DNA of 64,000 nucleotides, taken from positions 8,246,001 to 8,310,000 of the forward strand of contig NZ_BAABIS010000001.1 of the NCBI RefSeq assembly GCF_039542905.1, written 5' to 3'. The notes below the pieces were generated by a model. That model searched no databases, was not told the origin of the DNA, and was given only the letters and a program-made list of their open reading frames with translations. Both the position numbers and the translations under genes were made by a program. The stretch is from Kitasatospora terrestris (lineage in GTDB: Bacteria > Actinomycetota > Actinomycetes > Streptomycetales > Streptomycetaceae). Below are positions 1 through 7,263 of this stretch, in pieces. Numbering within the stretch: the first letter of the stretch is position 1; every line of letters starts with the position of its first letter.

Positions 1-354
1 CGGGACCGGGTGTACTTCAACCCGGCCGTCGCGCAGGGCAAGTCGGACGGCCTGCGGGCGCTCGGCCAGTTCGCGTACTACGACGCGGCGGTGATGCACG
101 GGCCGGACGGCTTCCGCTCGATCCGGGCGGCGGCCCTCGCCAAGGCCAAGCCCCCGGCGCAGGGCGGCAACGAGACCACCTACCTGAACGCCTTCCTCGA
201 CGCGCGCGAGGCGGAGATGCGCAAGGAGGAGGCGCACAGCGACACCACGCGGGTCAGCACCGAGCAGCGGAAGTTCCTCAAGGAGGGCAACTTCGACCTG
301 AAGACCCCGCTGTCCTGGAGCGTCTACGGGGAGCCGTTCACCATCACGTCCTGA
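1..354 (+). CDS. Chitosanase (GH46), C-terminal part, cut by window edge
   Basis: This is the 3' end of a secreted glycoside hydrolase family 46 chitosanase, an enzyme that hydrolyses beta-1,4 links in chitosan outside the cell. The frame is open from base 1, so the start, signal peptide and catalytic Glu/Asp lie to the left of the window. The visible 117 residues include NPAVAQGKSDGLRALGQFAY, a central YYDAAVMHGPDGF block and the C-terminal LSWSVYGEPFTI end, which match the C-terminal lobe of actinobacterial GH46 enzymes by memory of the family. The gene is convergent with ribokinase, whose stop is 13 bases away. Family assignment is fairly secure; substrate is inferred from the family. Confidence 0.85.
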   Translation, partial: RDRVYFNPAVAQGKSDGLRALGQFAYYDAAVMHGPDGFRSIRAAALAKAKPPAQGGNETTYLNAFLDAREAEMRKEEAHSDTTRVSTEQRKFLKEGNFDLKTPLSWSVYGEPFTITS

Positions 355-370
355 CCGGGTGGGGCGGTCA
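352..370. terminator. Small inverted repeat holding both convergent stop codons
   Basis: TGACCG (352-357) and CGGTCA (365-370) form a 6-bp stem with a 7-base loop. The left arm contains the chitosanase TGA and the right arm the ribokinase stop. It is short for a terminator but ideally placed between two convergent genes. Confidence 0.3.
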
Positions 371-1282
371 GGAAAGGGCGGCGTCCAGCTCTGCGCGCGT
401 GGGGAGCGAGGGCTGGGCGCCGTGCCGGGTGGTGCTCAACGCGGCGGCGACCGCCGCCCAGCGGGCCGCCCGGTCGAGCGGGCGGCCCTCCGCGAGGGCG
501 ACGGCGAGGGCGCCGCAGAAGCAGTCGCCCGCCGCGGTGGTGTCCACCGGGTCGACCGGTCGCGCGGGCAGGTGGAGGTCGGTGGAACCGTCCACCAGCA
601 GCACCCCGTCGGCGCCGAGGGTCACCACCACGGCGCCCACGCCGGTCAGTTCGCGCGCGGCCGCGACCAGCTCGCCGCGGGTGGCCGGCTCCGGGCGGCC
701 GGTGAGTGCGCCCAGTTCGGCCCGGTTCGGGACCAGGACGTCCACCCCGGACGGGAGTTGACGGCCGACCAGGGCGGGCGCCGGATTGTGCACCAGCAAC
801 CCGCCGGCCAGCCGGGCGGCCGCGTGGTCAACCTCGACGGGCACCTCGTGCTGCAGCAGGGTGACCGCCGCGGCGGCGAGCAACTCGGAGGCCGCTTCGC
901 AGTCCGCCGCGGCCAGCCGGGAGTTGGCGCCCGGACTGACCGTGATCGCGTTCTCGGCCCGCTCGTCCACGGTGATCAGCGCATGGCCGCTCGGGGTGCC
1001 CTCGGTGGTGCGCACGTGCGACACGTCCACCCCGGCCGCGCGGACGGCGGAGCGCAGCAGCCCGCCCGCGTCGTCGTCACCCACCCGGCCCACCAGGGCC
1101 ACCCGCGCGCCCAGCCGCGCAGCCGCCACCGCCTGGTTGGCGCCCTTGCCGCCCGGATGCCGCACCAGGTCGCCGCCCAGCACCGTCTCGCCCGGCGTGG
1201 CGTGGTGCCGCACGGGGACCACCAGGTCCAGGTTGAGGCTGCCGACGACCGCGATCAGCGGCGGGGAAGTCAGGTCGGTCAC
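368..1282 (-). CDS. rbsK: Ribokinase (PfkB family)
   Basis: A cytoplasmic sugar kinase of 304 residues that phosphorylates D-ribose to ribose 5-phosphate with ATP. The N-terminal GSLNLDLV motif (about residues 14-21), the PGGKGANQA motif (about 43-51) and the C-terminal DTTAAGD signature, with catalytic Asp near 253, are all present and place it in the PfkB/ribokinase family at usual length. The start GTG at 1282 is preceded by TACGCT seven bases upstream, the pattern of a leaderless transcript. No ribose transporter or RbsD lies next to it, so another PfkB sugar or nucleoside substrate cannot be excluded. Confidence 0.88.
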   Translation of the reverse strand: MTDLTSPPLIAVVGSLNLDLVVPVRHHATPGETVLGGDLVRHPGGKGANQAVAAARLGARVALVGRVGDDDAGGLLRSAVRAAGVDVSHVRTTEGTPSGHALITVDERAENAITVSPGANSRLAAADCEAASELLAAAAVTLLQHEVPVEVDHAAARLAGGLLVHNPAPALVGRQLPSGVDVLVPNRAELGALTGRPEPATRGELVAAARELTGVGAVVVTLGADGVLLVDGSTDLHLPARPVDPVDTTAAGDCFCGALAVALAEGRPLDRAARWAAVAAALSTTRHGAQPSLPTRAELDAALS

Positions 1283-1289
1283 CCGACCC

Positions 1290-1295
1290 AGCGTA
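1290..1295 (-). promoter_or_regulatory. -10 box (TACGCT) of leaderless ribokinase transcript
   Basis: On the minus strand TACGCT is followed by seven bases and then the GTG start codon at 1282. This spacing puts transcription start on the start codon itself. No convincing -35 box is seen. Confidence 0.45.
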
Positions 1296-1304
1296 CGCGT
1301 CCGG

Positions 1305-1469
1305 TCACGGGGCGGTGGGGTCCGGCTGCGGCGGGCGCGGGGGCTCGGGCGGGATCGGGGGCTGCGGCTCCGGCGGCAGCGGCCCCGGGCCCGGCGGGTC
1401 CGGCAGCGGCGGATCGGTCGGCGGCGCGGGCGGGCGCACGTCCGGGTCGGGAGGGGTGGGAACGGTCAT
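1305..1469 (-). CDS. Short proline-rich protein
   Basis: A 54-codon reading frame starting at ATG 1469 and ending at the stop codon at 1305-1307. The product is almost entirely proline with Asp/Glu, Arg, Gly and Leu, in repeated PPxP and PxPP patterns, without signal peptide or membrane segment. A GCAGGT stretch lies about seven bases before the ATG and can act as a weak ribosome-binding site. The function is unknown. The low complexity and GC-rich composition mean it could be a chance frame, but the clean start, stop and isolated position just upstream of rbsK make a real small gene plausible. Confidence 0.45.
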   Translation of the reverse strand: MTVPTPPDPDVRPPAPPTDPPLPDPPGPGPLPPEPQPPIPPEPPRPPQPDPTAP

Positions 1470-1567
1470 CGTGGCACCTGCTCTCGGTGTCCGAAGGCCT
1501 CGGCGGGCGGGCGCCCGCCGTCGAACGGCCCTTGATCCCCCTACCCGGGAACGGGACCGGAAATCGT

Positions 1568-1592
1568 GTGTACGCGGTTCGAAGGTGGGTAT
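1568..1592 (+). promoter_or_regulatory. Possible SigB/F-type promoter upstream of sigma gene
   Basis: GTGT (1568-1571) and GGGTAT (1587-1592) are separated by 15 bases, close to the SigB/SigF-type consensus GTTT-N14-16-GGGTAY known in Streptomyces. It lies 187 bases upstream of the sigma factor start in a stretch (1470-1778) with no other gene, so the sigma factor may be transcribed by itself or a paralogue. Confidence 0.4.
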
Positions 1593-1778
1593 GAACTCAC
1601 TGTCGGGCGCGCCCGGTGTGCGACACCTCGCGCGGCCGATCCCATGGCACAGTCTCTGTGCCGGGAAGCCGTCGCCTGAAGCAGCCGGGCCCGCGGTCTC
1701 CCAGCCCGTCGCAGGTCGGCGTACCGCGCCGCCGCGACCGGACGTGGGCAGCCGGAAAGCTCAGGGAGATGGCCCCCC

Positions 1779-2618
1779 GTGTCGGCCCCTGCAAGCCCGG
1801 TCGAAATCGACCCTATGTACCGCCCGACCCCGCAGGAGATGCGGGTCATGGGCAAGATCGAGGCGCGTGAACTCAGCGACGCGCTGTTCCGCCGCCTCGC
1901 CGCACTCGAACCCGGAACCGCCACGTACAGCTACGTGCGCGGCACCGTCATCGAACTCAACATGCCGCTGGTCCGCTTCGTGGCGAGCCGGTTCCGGCAC
2001 CGCCCCGAGGAACTCGACGACATCCTGCAGGTCGGCACCGTCGGCCTGATCAAGGCCGTCGACGGCTTCGACCTCGGCCGCGGCGTCGAGTTCGTCACCT
2101 ACGCGATCCCCACCATCTCGGGCGAGATCAAGCGGTTCTTCCGCGACACCTCGTGGCCGGTCAGGGTCCCGCGCAGCGTTCAGGAGCTCTACCTGCTGGT
2201 CGCCCGCGGCTCCGACCGCCTCGAACAGGAACTCGGCCGGCTCCCCACCCCCGAGGAGCTCGCCAAAGACCTCGACCTCGACCTGGAGGAGGTCACCACC
2301 GGCCTCGCCGCCGGACGCCTCTACCGCACCGACTCGCTCGACGCCCTGCGCGACGACGACACCGACGACGGCGGCAGCGCCCTGCTCAACCGGATCGGGG
2401 TCCGCGACGCCGCCCTCGACCTGGTCGACCTGCGCGAAGCCGTCCGGCCGCTGCTCAACCGGCTGCCGGAGCGCGAGCGGCGGGTGCTGCTGCTGCGGTT
2501 CTGGGGGAACTGCACGCAGTCGCAGATCGCCGACCGGATCGGCGTCTCGCAGATGCACGTCTCCCGGATCCTCAGCGCCACCCTCGGCCGGCTGCGTGAG
2601 GAGGTCGAGGCGGGCTGA
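1779..2618 (+). CDS. RNA polymerase sigma factor, SigB/F/G (type 3) family
   Basis: A 279-residue group 3 sigma factor that directs RNA polymerase to stress or developmental promoters. Region 2 is seen around residues 60-115 (DDILQVGTVGLIKAVDGFD, then the EIKRFFRD segment that melts the -10), region 3 follows with LPTPEELAKDL, and region 4 ends with a helix-turn-helix CTQSQIADRIGVSQMHVSRI near residues 244-263. Length is typical. The GTG start at 1779 follows a GGGAG site by about ten bases; an in-frame ATG at 1815 is the alternative. An RsbW-like ATPase gene follows, so control by an anti-sigma factor is likely. Streptomyces carries many paralogues, so no specific symbol is given. Confidence 0.9.
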   Translation: MSAPASPVEIDPMYRPTPQEMRVMGKIEARELSDALFRRLAALEPGTATYSYVRGTVIELNMPLVRFVASRFRHRPEELDDILQVGTVGLIKAVDGFDLGRGVEFVTYAIPTISGEIKRFFRDTSWPVRVPRSVQELYLLVARGSDRLEQELGRLPTPEELAKDLDLDLEEVTTGLAAGRLYRTDSLDALRDDDTDDGGSALLNRIGVRDAALDLVDLREAVRPLLNRLPERERRVLLLRFWGNCTQSQIADRIGVSQMHVSRILSATLGRLREEVEAG

Positions 2619-2631
2619 CCGGCATGGAGGG

Positions 2632-2670
2632 CCCGTTCGTGGGCAGGCGCCCGGACCGCCCACGAACGGG
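2632..2670 (+). promoter_or_regulatory. Perfect 13-bp hairpin at the next gene's ribosome-binding site
   Basis: CCCGTTCGTGGGC (2632-2644) and GCCCACGAACGGG (2658-2670) are exact inverse complements around a 13-base loop. The right arm ends in the GGG that begins the GGGGAGG ribosome-binding site of the following gene. It may terminate sigma-factor transcripts in part, or hide the ribosome-binding site. No T-run follows. Confidence 0.6.
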
Positions 2671-2682
2671 GAGGTGGCCCGC

Positions 2683-3081
2683 GTGCCCCGCACCCCGCAG
2701 CTCGTCCTCGACCTGGACGGCCGCCCCGGCACCGTCCGGACGGCCCGACGGGAGGTCGAGCACTTCCTCGACCGGTGCGCCGACCGCGCGGTGCTGCGCC
2801 CCGACACCCGCGCGGACGTCGGCCTCGTGGTCGCCGAACTCCTCGCCAACGCCTGTGTGCACGCCCCCGGCCCGTGCCGGCTCACCGTCAGGTTGAGCGG
2901 AGCGCGGGTCGCCGTCGCGGTCCGCGACACCAGCCCCCTGCTGCCCGTCGTCTCCGGGGTACCGGGCTCGCCCGACCCGGGCGGGTACGGGCTGCTGGTG
3001 GTCACCCGGCTGTGCACGGACGTCCGGGCGGTGCGGGTGCGCGGCGGGAAGGTCGTCCGCGCCGTCGTCGTCCAGCGCTGA
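2683..3081 (+). CDS. RsbW-like ATP-binding protein (HATPase_c, putative anti-sigma factor)
   Basis: A 132-residue single-domain GHKL ATPase of the RsbW/SpoIIAB type, which in this family binds sigma factors or phosphorylates STAS-domain antagonists. The N-box is seen as VAELLANACVHA near residue 50, the G1-like Asp region as VAVRDTSPLLP and the G2 region as GGYGLLVV. The start GTG at 2683 is chosen because GGGGAGG ends eight bases upstream; GTG 2674 would overlap that site. It follows the sigma factor gene by 64 bases, across a hairpin, which suggests it acts on that sigma factor, though Streptomyces has dozens of such orphan ATPases. Confidence 0.75.
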   Translation: MPRTPQLVLDLDGRPGTVRTARREVEHFLDRCADRAVLRPDTRADVGLVVAELLANACVHAPGPCRLTVRLSGARVAVAVRDTSPLLPVVSGVPGSPDPGGYGLLVVTRLCTDVRAVRVRGGKVVRAVVVQR

Positions 3082-3129
3082 CCCCCGGCGGGTCGTCCGG
3101 CGCTGACCCCGGCGGGTCGTCCGGCGCCG
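3068..3129. repeat. Tandem triplication of the ATPase gene end (24-25 bp units)
   Basis: Three units start with TCGTCC at 3068, 3093 and 3117 and continue GCGCTGACCCC-GGCGGG. The first contains the stop codon of the ATPase gene; the second repeats it with one base less, and the third is partial. It looks like a recent slippage duplication just past the gene. Confidence 0.7.
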
Positions 3130-3161
3130 CCCTTCGCGCCCCGGTGGCGGGCCGTGGCGCC

Positions 3162-3995
3162 TCAGCGCCGGGCCCCGGCGCCGAGGAAGGTGCGGCGCAG
3201 CTGCTCGGCCCAGGCCCGCGGGTGGGTGGTGTTGCCGTTGTGGCCGCCCGGGAAGAAGGTGACCCCGCGGTCGACGAGCTCGGCCAGCCGGTCGGCGGCC
3301 AGGCGGTCGAAGACCGTGGCGGGGGTGGTGCGCCCGGCGGCGGGGACGATCGAGGTGGAGGTGGCGGCGAGGCGGTCGCGGCAGCCCGGGTCGGTGCGCA
3401 GGGCGGTGAACTCCGCGGTGACGAAGTGCGCGAAATTGGCGCGCCGCCGCTCGTCCATGGGTTGCGGGGTGAGGCCGGGCTCGGTGTCCTGCGAGGCCGG
3501 GTCGATGCCGAGCGAGGCGGCGATCGCCGGGAGGGCGGCGGCCGGCCCCGCGGAGGTGAACAGGTCCTGGAGGTGGGCGAGTTCGTCCCGGTGGGCGTCG
3601 GCCTCGGCGTCCAGCAGCCAGGGGGCGACCGGCTCGTGGGCGATCAGCGCGCCCAGCTGCCCGCCGTGCTCGGCGGCCACGTGCAGACCGATCACCGCGC
3701 CGAAGCTGCAGCCGAGCATCAGCGCGGGCCGGTCCGTCACGTGGGCCAGCAGGCGGTGCACGTCGTCGGCGTGGTCGGCCAGGGTGACCGCCCGGTCGGC
3801 GTCGTGGAGGAGGCTGCGGGAGAGGCCGCGGCGGTCGTAGGTGAGGACCGTGAAGTCGTCGGCGAGCGCGTCGACCAGGTCGACGCTGCGCCCGGCGTCG
3901 CCCTCGCCGCTCTGCGAGATCAGCAGCAGCGGGCCGGTGCCGCGCTGCTCGAAGTGGAGGGTGGCGCCGTCGACGGGCAGCAGTCCGGTGGTCAT
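3162..3995 (-). CDS. Alpha/beta-fold hydrolase
   Basis: A 277-residue cytoplasmic alpha/beta hydrolase. The nucleophile elbow is GCSFGAVIG (Ser in G-x-S-x-G, near residue 98), an YDRRGLSRS motif follows strand beta-4, and a C-terminal FFPGGHNG block holds the likely catalytic His. The substrate is unknown; the family includes esterases, lactonases and haloperoxidase-like enzymes. The ATG at 3995 has GGAAGGA six bases upstream. It is divergent from a MarR regulator gene, with repeated operator-like sites between, so the regulator probably controls it in response to a toxic or aromatic compound. Confidence 0.82.
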   Translation of the reverse strand: MTTGLLPVDGATLHFEQRGTGPLLLISQSGEGDAGRSVDLVDALADDFTVLTYDRRGLSRSLLHDADRAVTLADHADDVHRLLAHVTDRPALMLGCSFGAVIGLHVAAEHGGQLGALIAHEPVAPWLLDAEADAHRDELAHLQDLFTSAGPAAALPAIAASLGIDPASQDTEPGLTPQPMDERRRANFAHFVTAEFTALRTDPGCRDRLAATSTSIVPAAGRTTPATVFDRLAADRLAELVDRGVTFFPGGHNGNTTHPRAWAEQLRRTFLGAGARR

Positions 3996-4034
3996 CGGGA
4001 GTCCTTCCGCGGTGGGGTGACGGGTAGGAGCGTA

Positions 4035-4069
4035 ATGCATCAGAAAAGATGCATCAATAGTGATGCATC
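4035..4069. promoter_or_regulatory. MarR-type operator: three ATGCATCA/TGATGCAT sites
   Basis: ATGCATCA occurs at 4035-4042 and 4049-4056, and TGATGCAT at 4061-4068. GATGCATCA (4048-4056) and TGATGCATC (4061-4069) form a perfect 9-bp inverted repeat with a 4-base spacer. The array lies between the divergent hydrolase and MarR genes and overlaps both promoter regions. Confidence 0.7.
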
Positions 4070-4079
4070 TGACCTGATG

Positions 4080-4085
4080 TACTCT
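4080..4085 (+). promoter_or_regulatory. -10 box (TACTCT) of leaderless marR transcript
   Basis: TACTCT is followed by exactly seven bases and the GTG start at 4093, and no ribosome-binding site is present. The operator sites lie directly upstream. Confidence 0.5.
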
Positions 4086-4092
4086 CCTCGGT

Positions 4093-4539
4093 GTGAACGG
4101 CATGGACCTGGCCCTGCTGGGCCGCACCCTGATGAAGCTCGGCGAGGCCGCCATCCCCACCGAGGGGATCGGCGCCCACGGCACGAGCGCCCAGTCGGTG
4201 ATCATCGTGGCGGCCGACATCGGGGCCCACCCCGGGACGCCGGTGAAGGACATCGCCCTGCGCACCGGCTTCCCGCAGAGCAAGGTCTCCACCTGCGTCG
4301 CCCGCCTGCGCGAGGCCGGCGCGGTCGAGGCCGCCGTCGACCCCGCCGACCGCCGCCGCACCCTGCTCAGCCCCGCCGGGGAGGTCTCCCCGCGGGTCGC
4401 CGAGATCCGCTCGGCCGACGTCGACGGCGTCCTCGCGGACGTCCTGGCCGACCCCGCCCGGCTGGAGGAGGTGAAGGCGGCGCTGCGCGTCCTGGCCGAG
4501 CAGCTCGACCCCGGCGTGCTGGCCCGGCTCGGCGGTTGA
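4093..4539 (+). CDS. MarR-family transcriptional regulator
   Basis: A 148-residue winged helix-turn-helix regulator. The DNA-binding part runs from GTSAQSVIIVAADIG through TPVKDIALRTGFPQSKVSTCVARLREAG (about residues 36-78), followed by the wing DPADRRRTLL, which is characteristic of the MarR family. The C-terminal helices form the usual dimer part. The GTG start at 4093 fits a leaderless mRNA; ATG 4102 is the alternative. It is divergent from the alpha/beta hydrolase and most likely represses it and itself through the TGATGCAT sites between them. The ligand is unknown. Confidence 0.85.
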   Translation: MNGMDLALLGRTLMKLGEAAIPTEGIGAHGTSAQSVIIVAADIGAHPGTPVKDIALRTGFPQSKVSTCVARLREAGAVEAAVDPADRRRTLLSPAGEVSPRVAEIRSADVDGVLADVLADPARLEEVKAALRVLAEQLDPGVLARLGG

Positions 4540-4564
4540 GCCGGGTGGGCGGCCGGGTCCGGGC

Positions 4565-4587
4565 GGCGCGCGGCCGGGCGGCGCGCC
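4565..4587 (+). terminator. Weak GC stem after marR
   Basis: GGCGCGC (4565-4571) pairs with GCGCGCC (4581-4587) around a 9-base loop, 26 bases after the marR stop. It is a modest candidate terminator. Confidence 0.3.
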
Positions 4588-4608
4588 CCCGTTGTCGGTG
4601 GTGCTGAC

Positions 4609-4614
4609 TACCAT
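4609..4614 (+). promoter_or_regulatory. -10 box (TACCAT) of leaderless DUF3224 transcript
   Basis: TACCAT is followed by six bases and the ATG at 4621, with no ribosome-binding site. The spacing fits leaderless transcription. Confidence 0.45.
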
Positions 4615-4620
4615 CCGGGC

Positions 4621-5040
4621 ATGAGAGCTTCTGGAACGTTCACCGTGAAGTCCTTCGTCCCCACCGGGTTGGAGCAGGAGCCGGCGATCGCCACCGGGCT
4701 GCCGGTGGGGGTCGCGCGGATCGAGAAGCAGTTCGAGGGGGAGGTGGCGGGCCGGTCCGCCACGCTGTTCACCGCCGCGTTCGACCAGACCACGGGCATC
4801 GGCACCTACGTGGCGATGGAGTCCTTCGAGGGCTCGTTGAACGGCGCGGAGGGCGCGTTCAACTTCGTGCACTCCGCGACCACCTCCGGCACCGACCGGA
4901 CGGCGGAGTTCTTCACCATCGTGCCGACCAGCGGCACCGGCGCGCTGGCCGGGATCACCGGGGCCGGCGGCCTGGCGATCGACGAGGACGGGACGCACCG
5001 GATGTGGTTCGACTACGAGCTCGGCCGACCCGGAGTGTGA
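4621..5040 (+). CDS. DUF3224 domain protein
   Basis: A 139-residue protein covering one DUF3224 domain from end to end. This small family is predicted to fold as an allene-oxide-cyclase-like beta barrel, but no biochemical role is established. Recognisable blocks are an N-terminal GTFTVKSFVPT strand, FEGEVAGRSATLFTAAFDQ in the middle and the FEGSLNGAEGAFNFVHSATT region. There is no signal peptide or membrane segment, so it is likely cytoplasmic. It stands alone between marR and the SsgA-like gene, and its start is supported by a -10 box placed for leaderless transcription. Confidence 0.75.
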   Translation: MRASGTFTVKSFVPTGLEQEPAIATGLPVGVARIEKQFEGEVAGRSATLFTAAFDQTTGIGTYVAMESFEGSLNGAEGAFNFVHSATTSGTDRTAEFFTIVPTSGTGALAGITGAGGLAIDEDGTHRMWFDYELGRPGV

Positions 5041-5103
5041 CCACGGGCCTGTTCGGTCGTTGAATGGGCATGATTCGCCGTCAGGCCCATGATCGGCCGA
5101 ATG

Positions 5104-5117
5104 AAGAAACGTTTCTT
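5104..5117. promoter_or_regulatory. Perfect 14-bp palindrome upstream of the SsgA-like gene
   Basis: AAGAAACGTTTCTT is its own inverse complement and lies 26 bases before the ATG at 5144, in an AT-rich patch. It is a likely operator. The protein that binds it is not evident. Confidence 0.45.
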
Positions 5118-5143
5118 GCCTTGGTGACAGGGGAGGCGGCCCG

Positions 5144-5605
5144 ATGAACGTCCGCCGCCCCGACCACTGGCTGGACCTCGAACTGCTGGCCGTCACCTGC
5201 CCCGGCCTCAGCATCCCCGTCGCCGCCCGACTGCGGTACTACCGGGCGGACCCGTACGCCGTGCACCTCGACTGCCACGTCGACCTGGACGAGCCCATCA
5301 CCTGGGTGTTCGCCCGGGAGATCCTCACCGAGGGGCTCAACACCTGGGCCGGCACCGGCGACGTCTCGGTCTTCCCGACGATCTGCGCCGAACGGGAGGA
5401 GATCCTGATCGCGCTGAGCGTCCCCGGCAGCACCTGCGCGCTGCGGGCCCCCGCCGCGCACGTCCGGACCTTCCTGCAGGGCACCTGCACGGTCGTCCCG
5501 TACGGGTCGGAGACCGACCACCTCGACCTGGACGCGCTGACCGCGCACCTGCTCGGCGTCAGAGACGGACGGTCAGTTCCACGGCGACCTCGTCCCCTGC
5601 GGTGA
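5144..5605 (+). CDS. SsgA-like sporulation/cell-division protein (SALP)
   Basis: A 153-residue member of the SsgA family, found only in sporulating actinomycetes, where members help to place septa, localise the division machinery and finish spore walls. Family features visible are PVAARLRYYRADPYAVHLDCH near residues 26-46, the WVFAREILTEGL block near 60-71, and the VSVFPTICAEREEILIAL stretch. The ATG at 5144 follows a GGGGAGG ribosome-binding site by seven bases. The last 15 codons overlap the convergent DUF1905 gene, and the Arg-rich end encoded there may be a read-through extension. Which paralogue (SsgA-G) it represents is not clear. Confidence 0.85.
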   Translation: MNVRRPDHWLDLELLAVTCPGLSIPVAARLRYYRADPYAVHLDCHVDLDEPITWVFAREILTEGLNTWAGTGDVSVFPTICAEREEILIALSVPGSTCALRAPAAHVRTFLQGTCTVVPYGSETDHLDLDALTAHLLGVRDGRSVPRRPRPLR

Positions 5606-5846
5606 GATCCTGGGGCCCCCGCACCGCCTTCTTCAACGGCAGCAGGTACCCGCCGTCCTTCGGGAACAGCGAGGTCTCGAACGCGACCCCGCCGATCCGG
5701 GCAGCCACCGGGACCACGCCCCAGCCGTAGCTGGCCGTCGCCGCGACCTCGCGGATGTCGGCGCACTGCGCGTCCGGCACCGGGACGAAGAAGTACGGGG
5801 CGGGGCCGCGCCACTCGACGACCTCTCCGGTGAAGACGACGTCCAT
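5559..5846 (-). CDS. DUF1905 domain protein
   Basis: A 95-residue protein made of one DUF1905 beta-barrel domain. The features are FTGEVVEWRGPAPYFFVPVP at the start, GWGVVPVAARIGGVAFETSLFPKDGGYLLPLKKAVR in pieces through the middle, and the closing GDEVAVELTV strand. Function is unknown; in other bacteria the domain is often fused to a YdeI/OmpD-associated helix pair, absent here. ATG 5846 is preferred, with AGGGAACGG upstream; an ATG at 5876 would add ten residues. It overlaps the convergent SsgA-like gene by 47 bases. Confidence 0.75.
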   Translation of the reverse strand: MDVVFTGEVVEWRGPAPYFFVPVPDAQCADIREVAATASYGWGVVPVAARIGGVAFETSLFPKDGGYLLPLKKAVRGPQDLTAGDEVAVELTVRL

Positions 5847-6010
5847 GCGGGCCGGTCCGTTCCCTCGGGGCATTTCGGGCGCGGCCCAGCGTACCCGGAC
5901 CGTGGGCTCCGCCCGTGACCGGAGACGAGGTGCCGGAAGTCCTGGACGTGCTCCGCGCGGCGGGCACCGGGTCAGGATCGGCGGGGACCGGGGCATCGGC
6001 GCGCCGCCGG

Positions 6011-7132
6011 TCAGGCGACCGGGTGGACGGCGGGGTAGAGCGCGTCGAGGTGCTCGGCGGCGAGGGGCCAGGTGTGGAGGGCGCGGACGCGGTCGGCGCC
6101 GGCGATGCCGAGGGCCTGGGCGGACGCCGGGTCGGAGAGCAGGTCGCGGAGCGTGCCGGCGAGCAGGGCGGGGCGGCCGGGCGGGACCAGGAGCCCCGTG
6201 ACGCCGTCGACGACGAGCTCGCTGACCGGACCGTTCTCGACCGCGACCACCGGCACCGCGCAGGCCATCGCCTCCAGCACCGCCGCGCCACCGGCCGCCC
6301 GGGAGGGGACCGCGACCAGGACGTCGGCCGCCGCGAGCAGCCCGGGGACCTTGCGGTGCGCGGTCTCCGGGAGCCGCCGCAGCTGCCCCCGGGAGGCGGT
6401 GCGCGGCCCGCCCACGACGGTGAGTACCAGACCGGGCAGCCGGCGCAGCGCGGCGGCCAGCAGGGGCACGGCCTCGGGGGAGCGCCCGCCGTCCAGGTTG
6501 AGCAGGTGCGGAGGGCCGTTGCCCTCGCCGAGCAGGGCGGTGGGGGCGAAGCGCGAGACGTCGACCGGCAGCGGTACGACCGCGACCCGGTGGTAGGCCG
6601 CGCCGAGGCGGCGCAGCAGGGCGGCCTCCCAGCGGGTGCGGGCGACCAGCAGGTCCGCCTCACGGGCGAGCAGGCTGCGCAGCAGGCGGAGCCGGGTCGC
6701 GGAGTCGGGGCTGTGGTCGGGCGTGCCGGGCAGGTCGGTGGCGCGTTCCACGACCACCGGCAGGTCGGGGACGCGCCGGGCGGCGGAGAGCGCGGCGAGC
6801 GCCGCGTCGGGGCCGCAGGCGTGCACGACGGCCGGCGGGTCGGCGAGCCAGCAGGCGGCGAGCGCGTCCGCCCAGGCGGGGGTGGAGCGCAGGACGGCGC
6901 CGGTCTCGACGGCGTCGGGCCGTCCGGCGTAGAGCGCGGTCACCGGCACGTGCGGCAGCGGCAGGTCGGCGACCCGGTCGGCGGTGCGTTCGGCGAGCCG
7001 GGCGGGGGACGCCCGGGTGGCCAGCTCGACCCGGTGCCCGCGTCCGGTCAGGGCCTGGGCGAGCGCGGCGAGGCGGTCCGGGGCCTGGCCCTCGGCCGGT
7101 CCGGGTTCGCCCGCCACGATCGCGATCCGCAC
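6011..7132 (-). CDS. Glycosyltransferase family 4 (GT-B fold)
   Basis: A 373-residue cytoplasmic GT4-type transferase that moves a sugar from an activated donor to an unknown acceptor. The N-terminal Rossmann half begins RIAIVAGEPGP and includes a VVHACGPDAALAAL block. The C-terminal half carries the donor-binding signature EAMACAVPVVAVENGPVSE with the E-x7-E pattern, then GVTGLLVPPG. The GTG at 7132 is preferred because GGAGCGGAG lies six bases upstream; ATG 7174, which has no ribosome-binding site, would add 14 residues. No other sugar or cell-wall genes are nearby. It is divergent from the STAS gene. Confidence 0.8.
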   Translation of the reverse strand: MRIAIVAGEPGPAEGQAPDRLAALAQALTGRGHRVELATRASPARLAERTADRVADLPLPHVPVTALYAGRPDAVETGAVLRSTPAWADALAACWLADPPAVVHACGPDAALAALSAARRVPDLPVVVERATDLPGTPDHSPDSATRLRLLRSLLAREADLLVARTRWEAALLRRLGAAYHRVAVVPLPVDVSRFAPTALLGEGNGPPHLLNLDGGRSPEAVPLLAAALRRLPGLVLTVVGGPRTASRGQLRRLPETAHRKVPGLLAAADVLVAVPSRAAGGAAVLEAMACAVPVVAVENGPVSELVVDGVTGLLVPPGRPALLAGTLRDLLSDPASAQALGIAGADRVRALHTWPLAAEHLDALYPAVHPVA

Positions 7133-7263
7133 CGGCAGCTCCGCTCCGTAGGTCGAGGCACGCCCCCTGTCCATCGTCTGCCACAGCGCGTGCGGGTGAA
7201 ACCGGCCGCGGTCACGGCCTATCGTGGGGGTGGAGCGTCGCCGTCCCCCGGGAGGAGCGTGCG

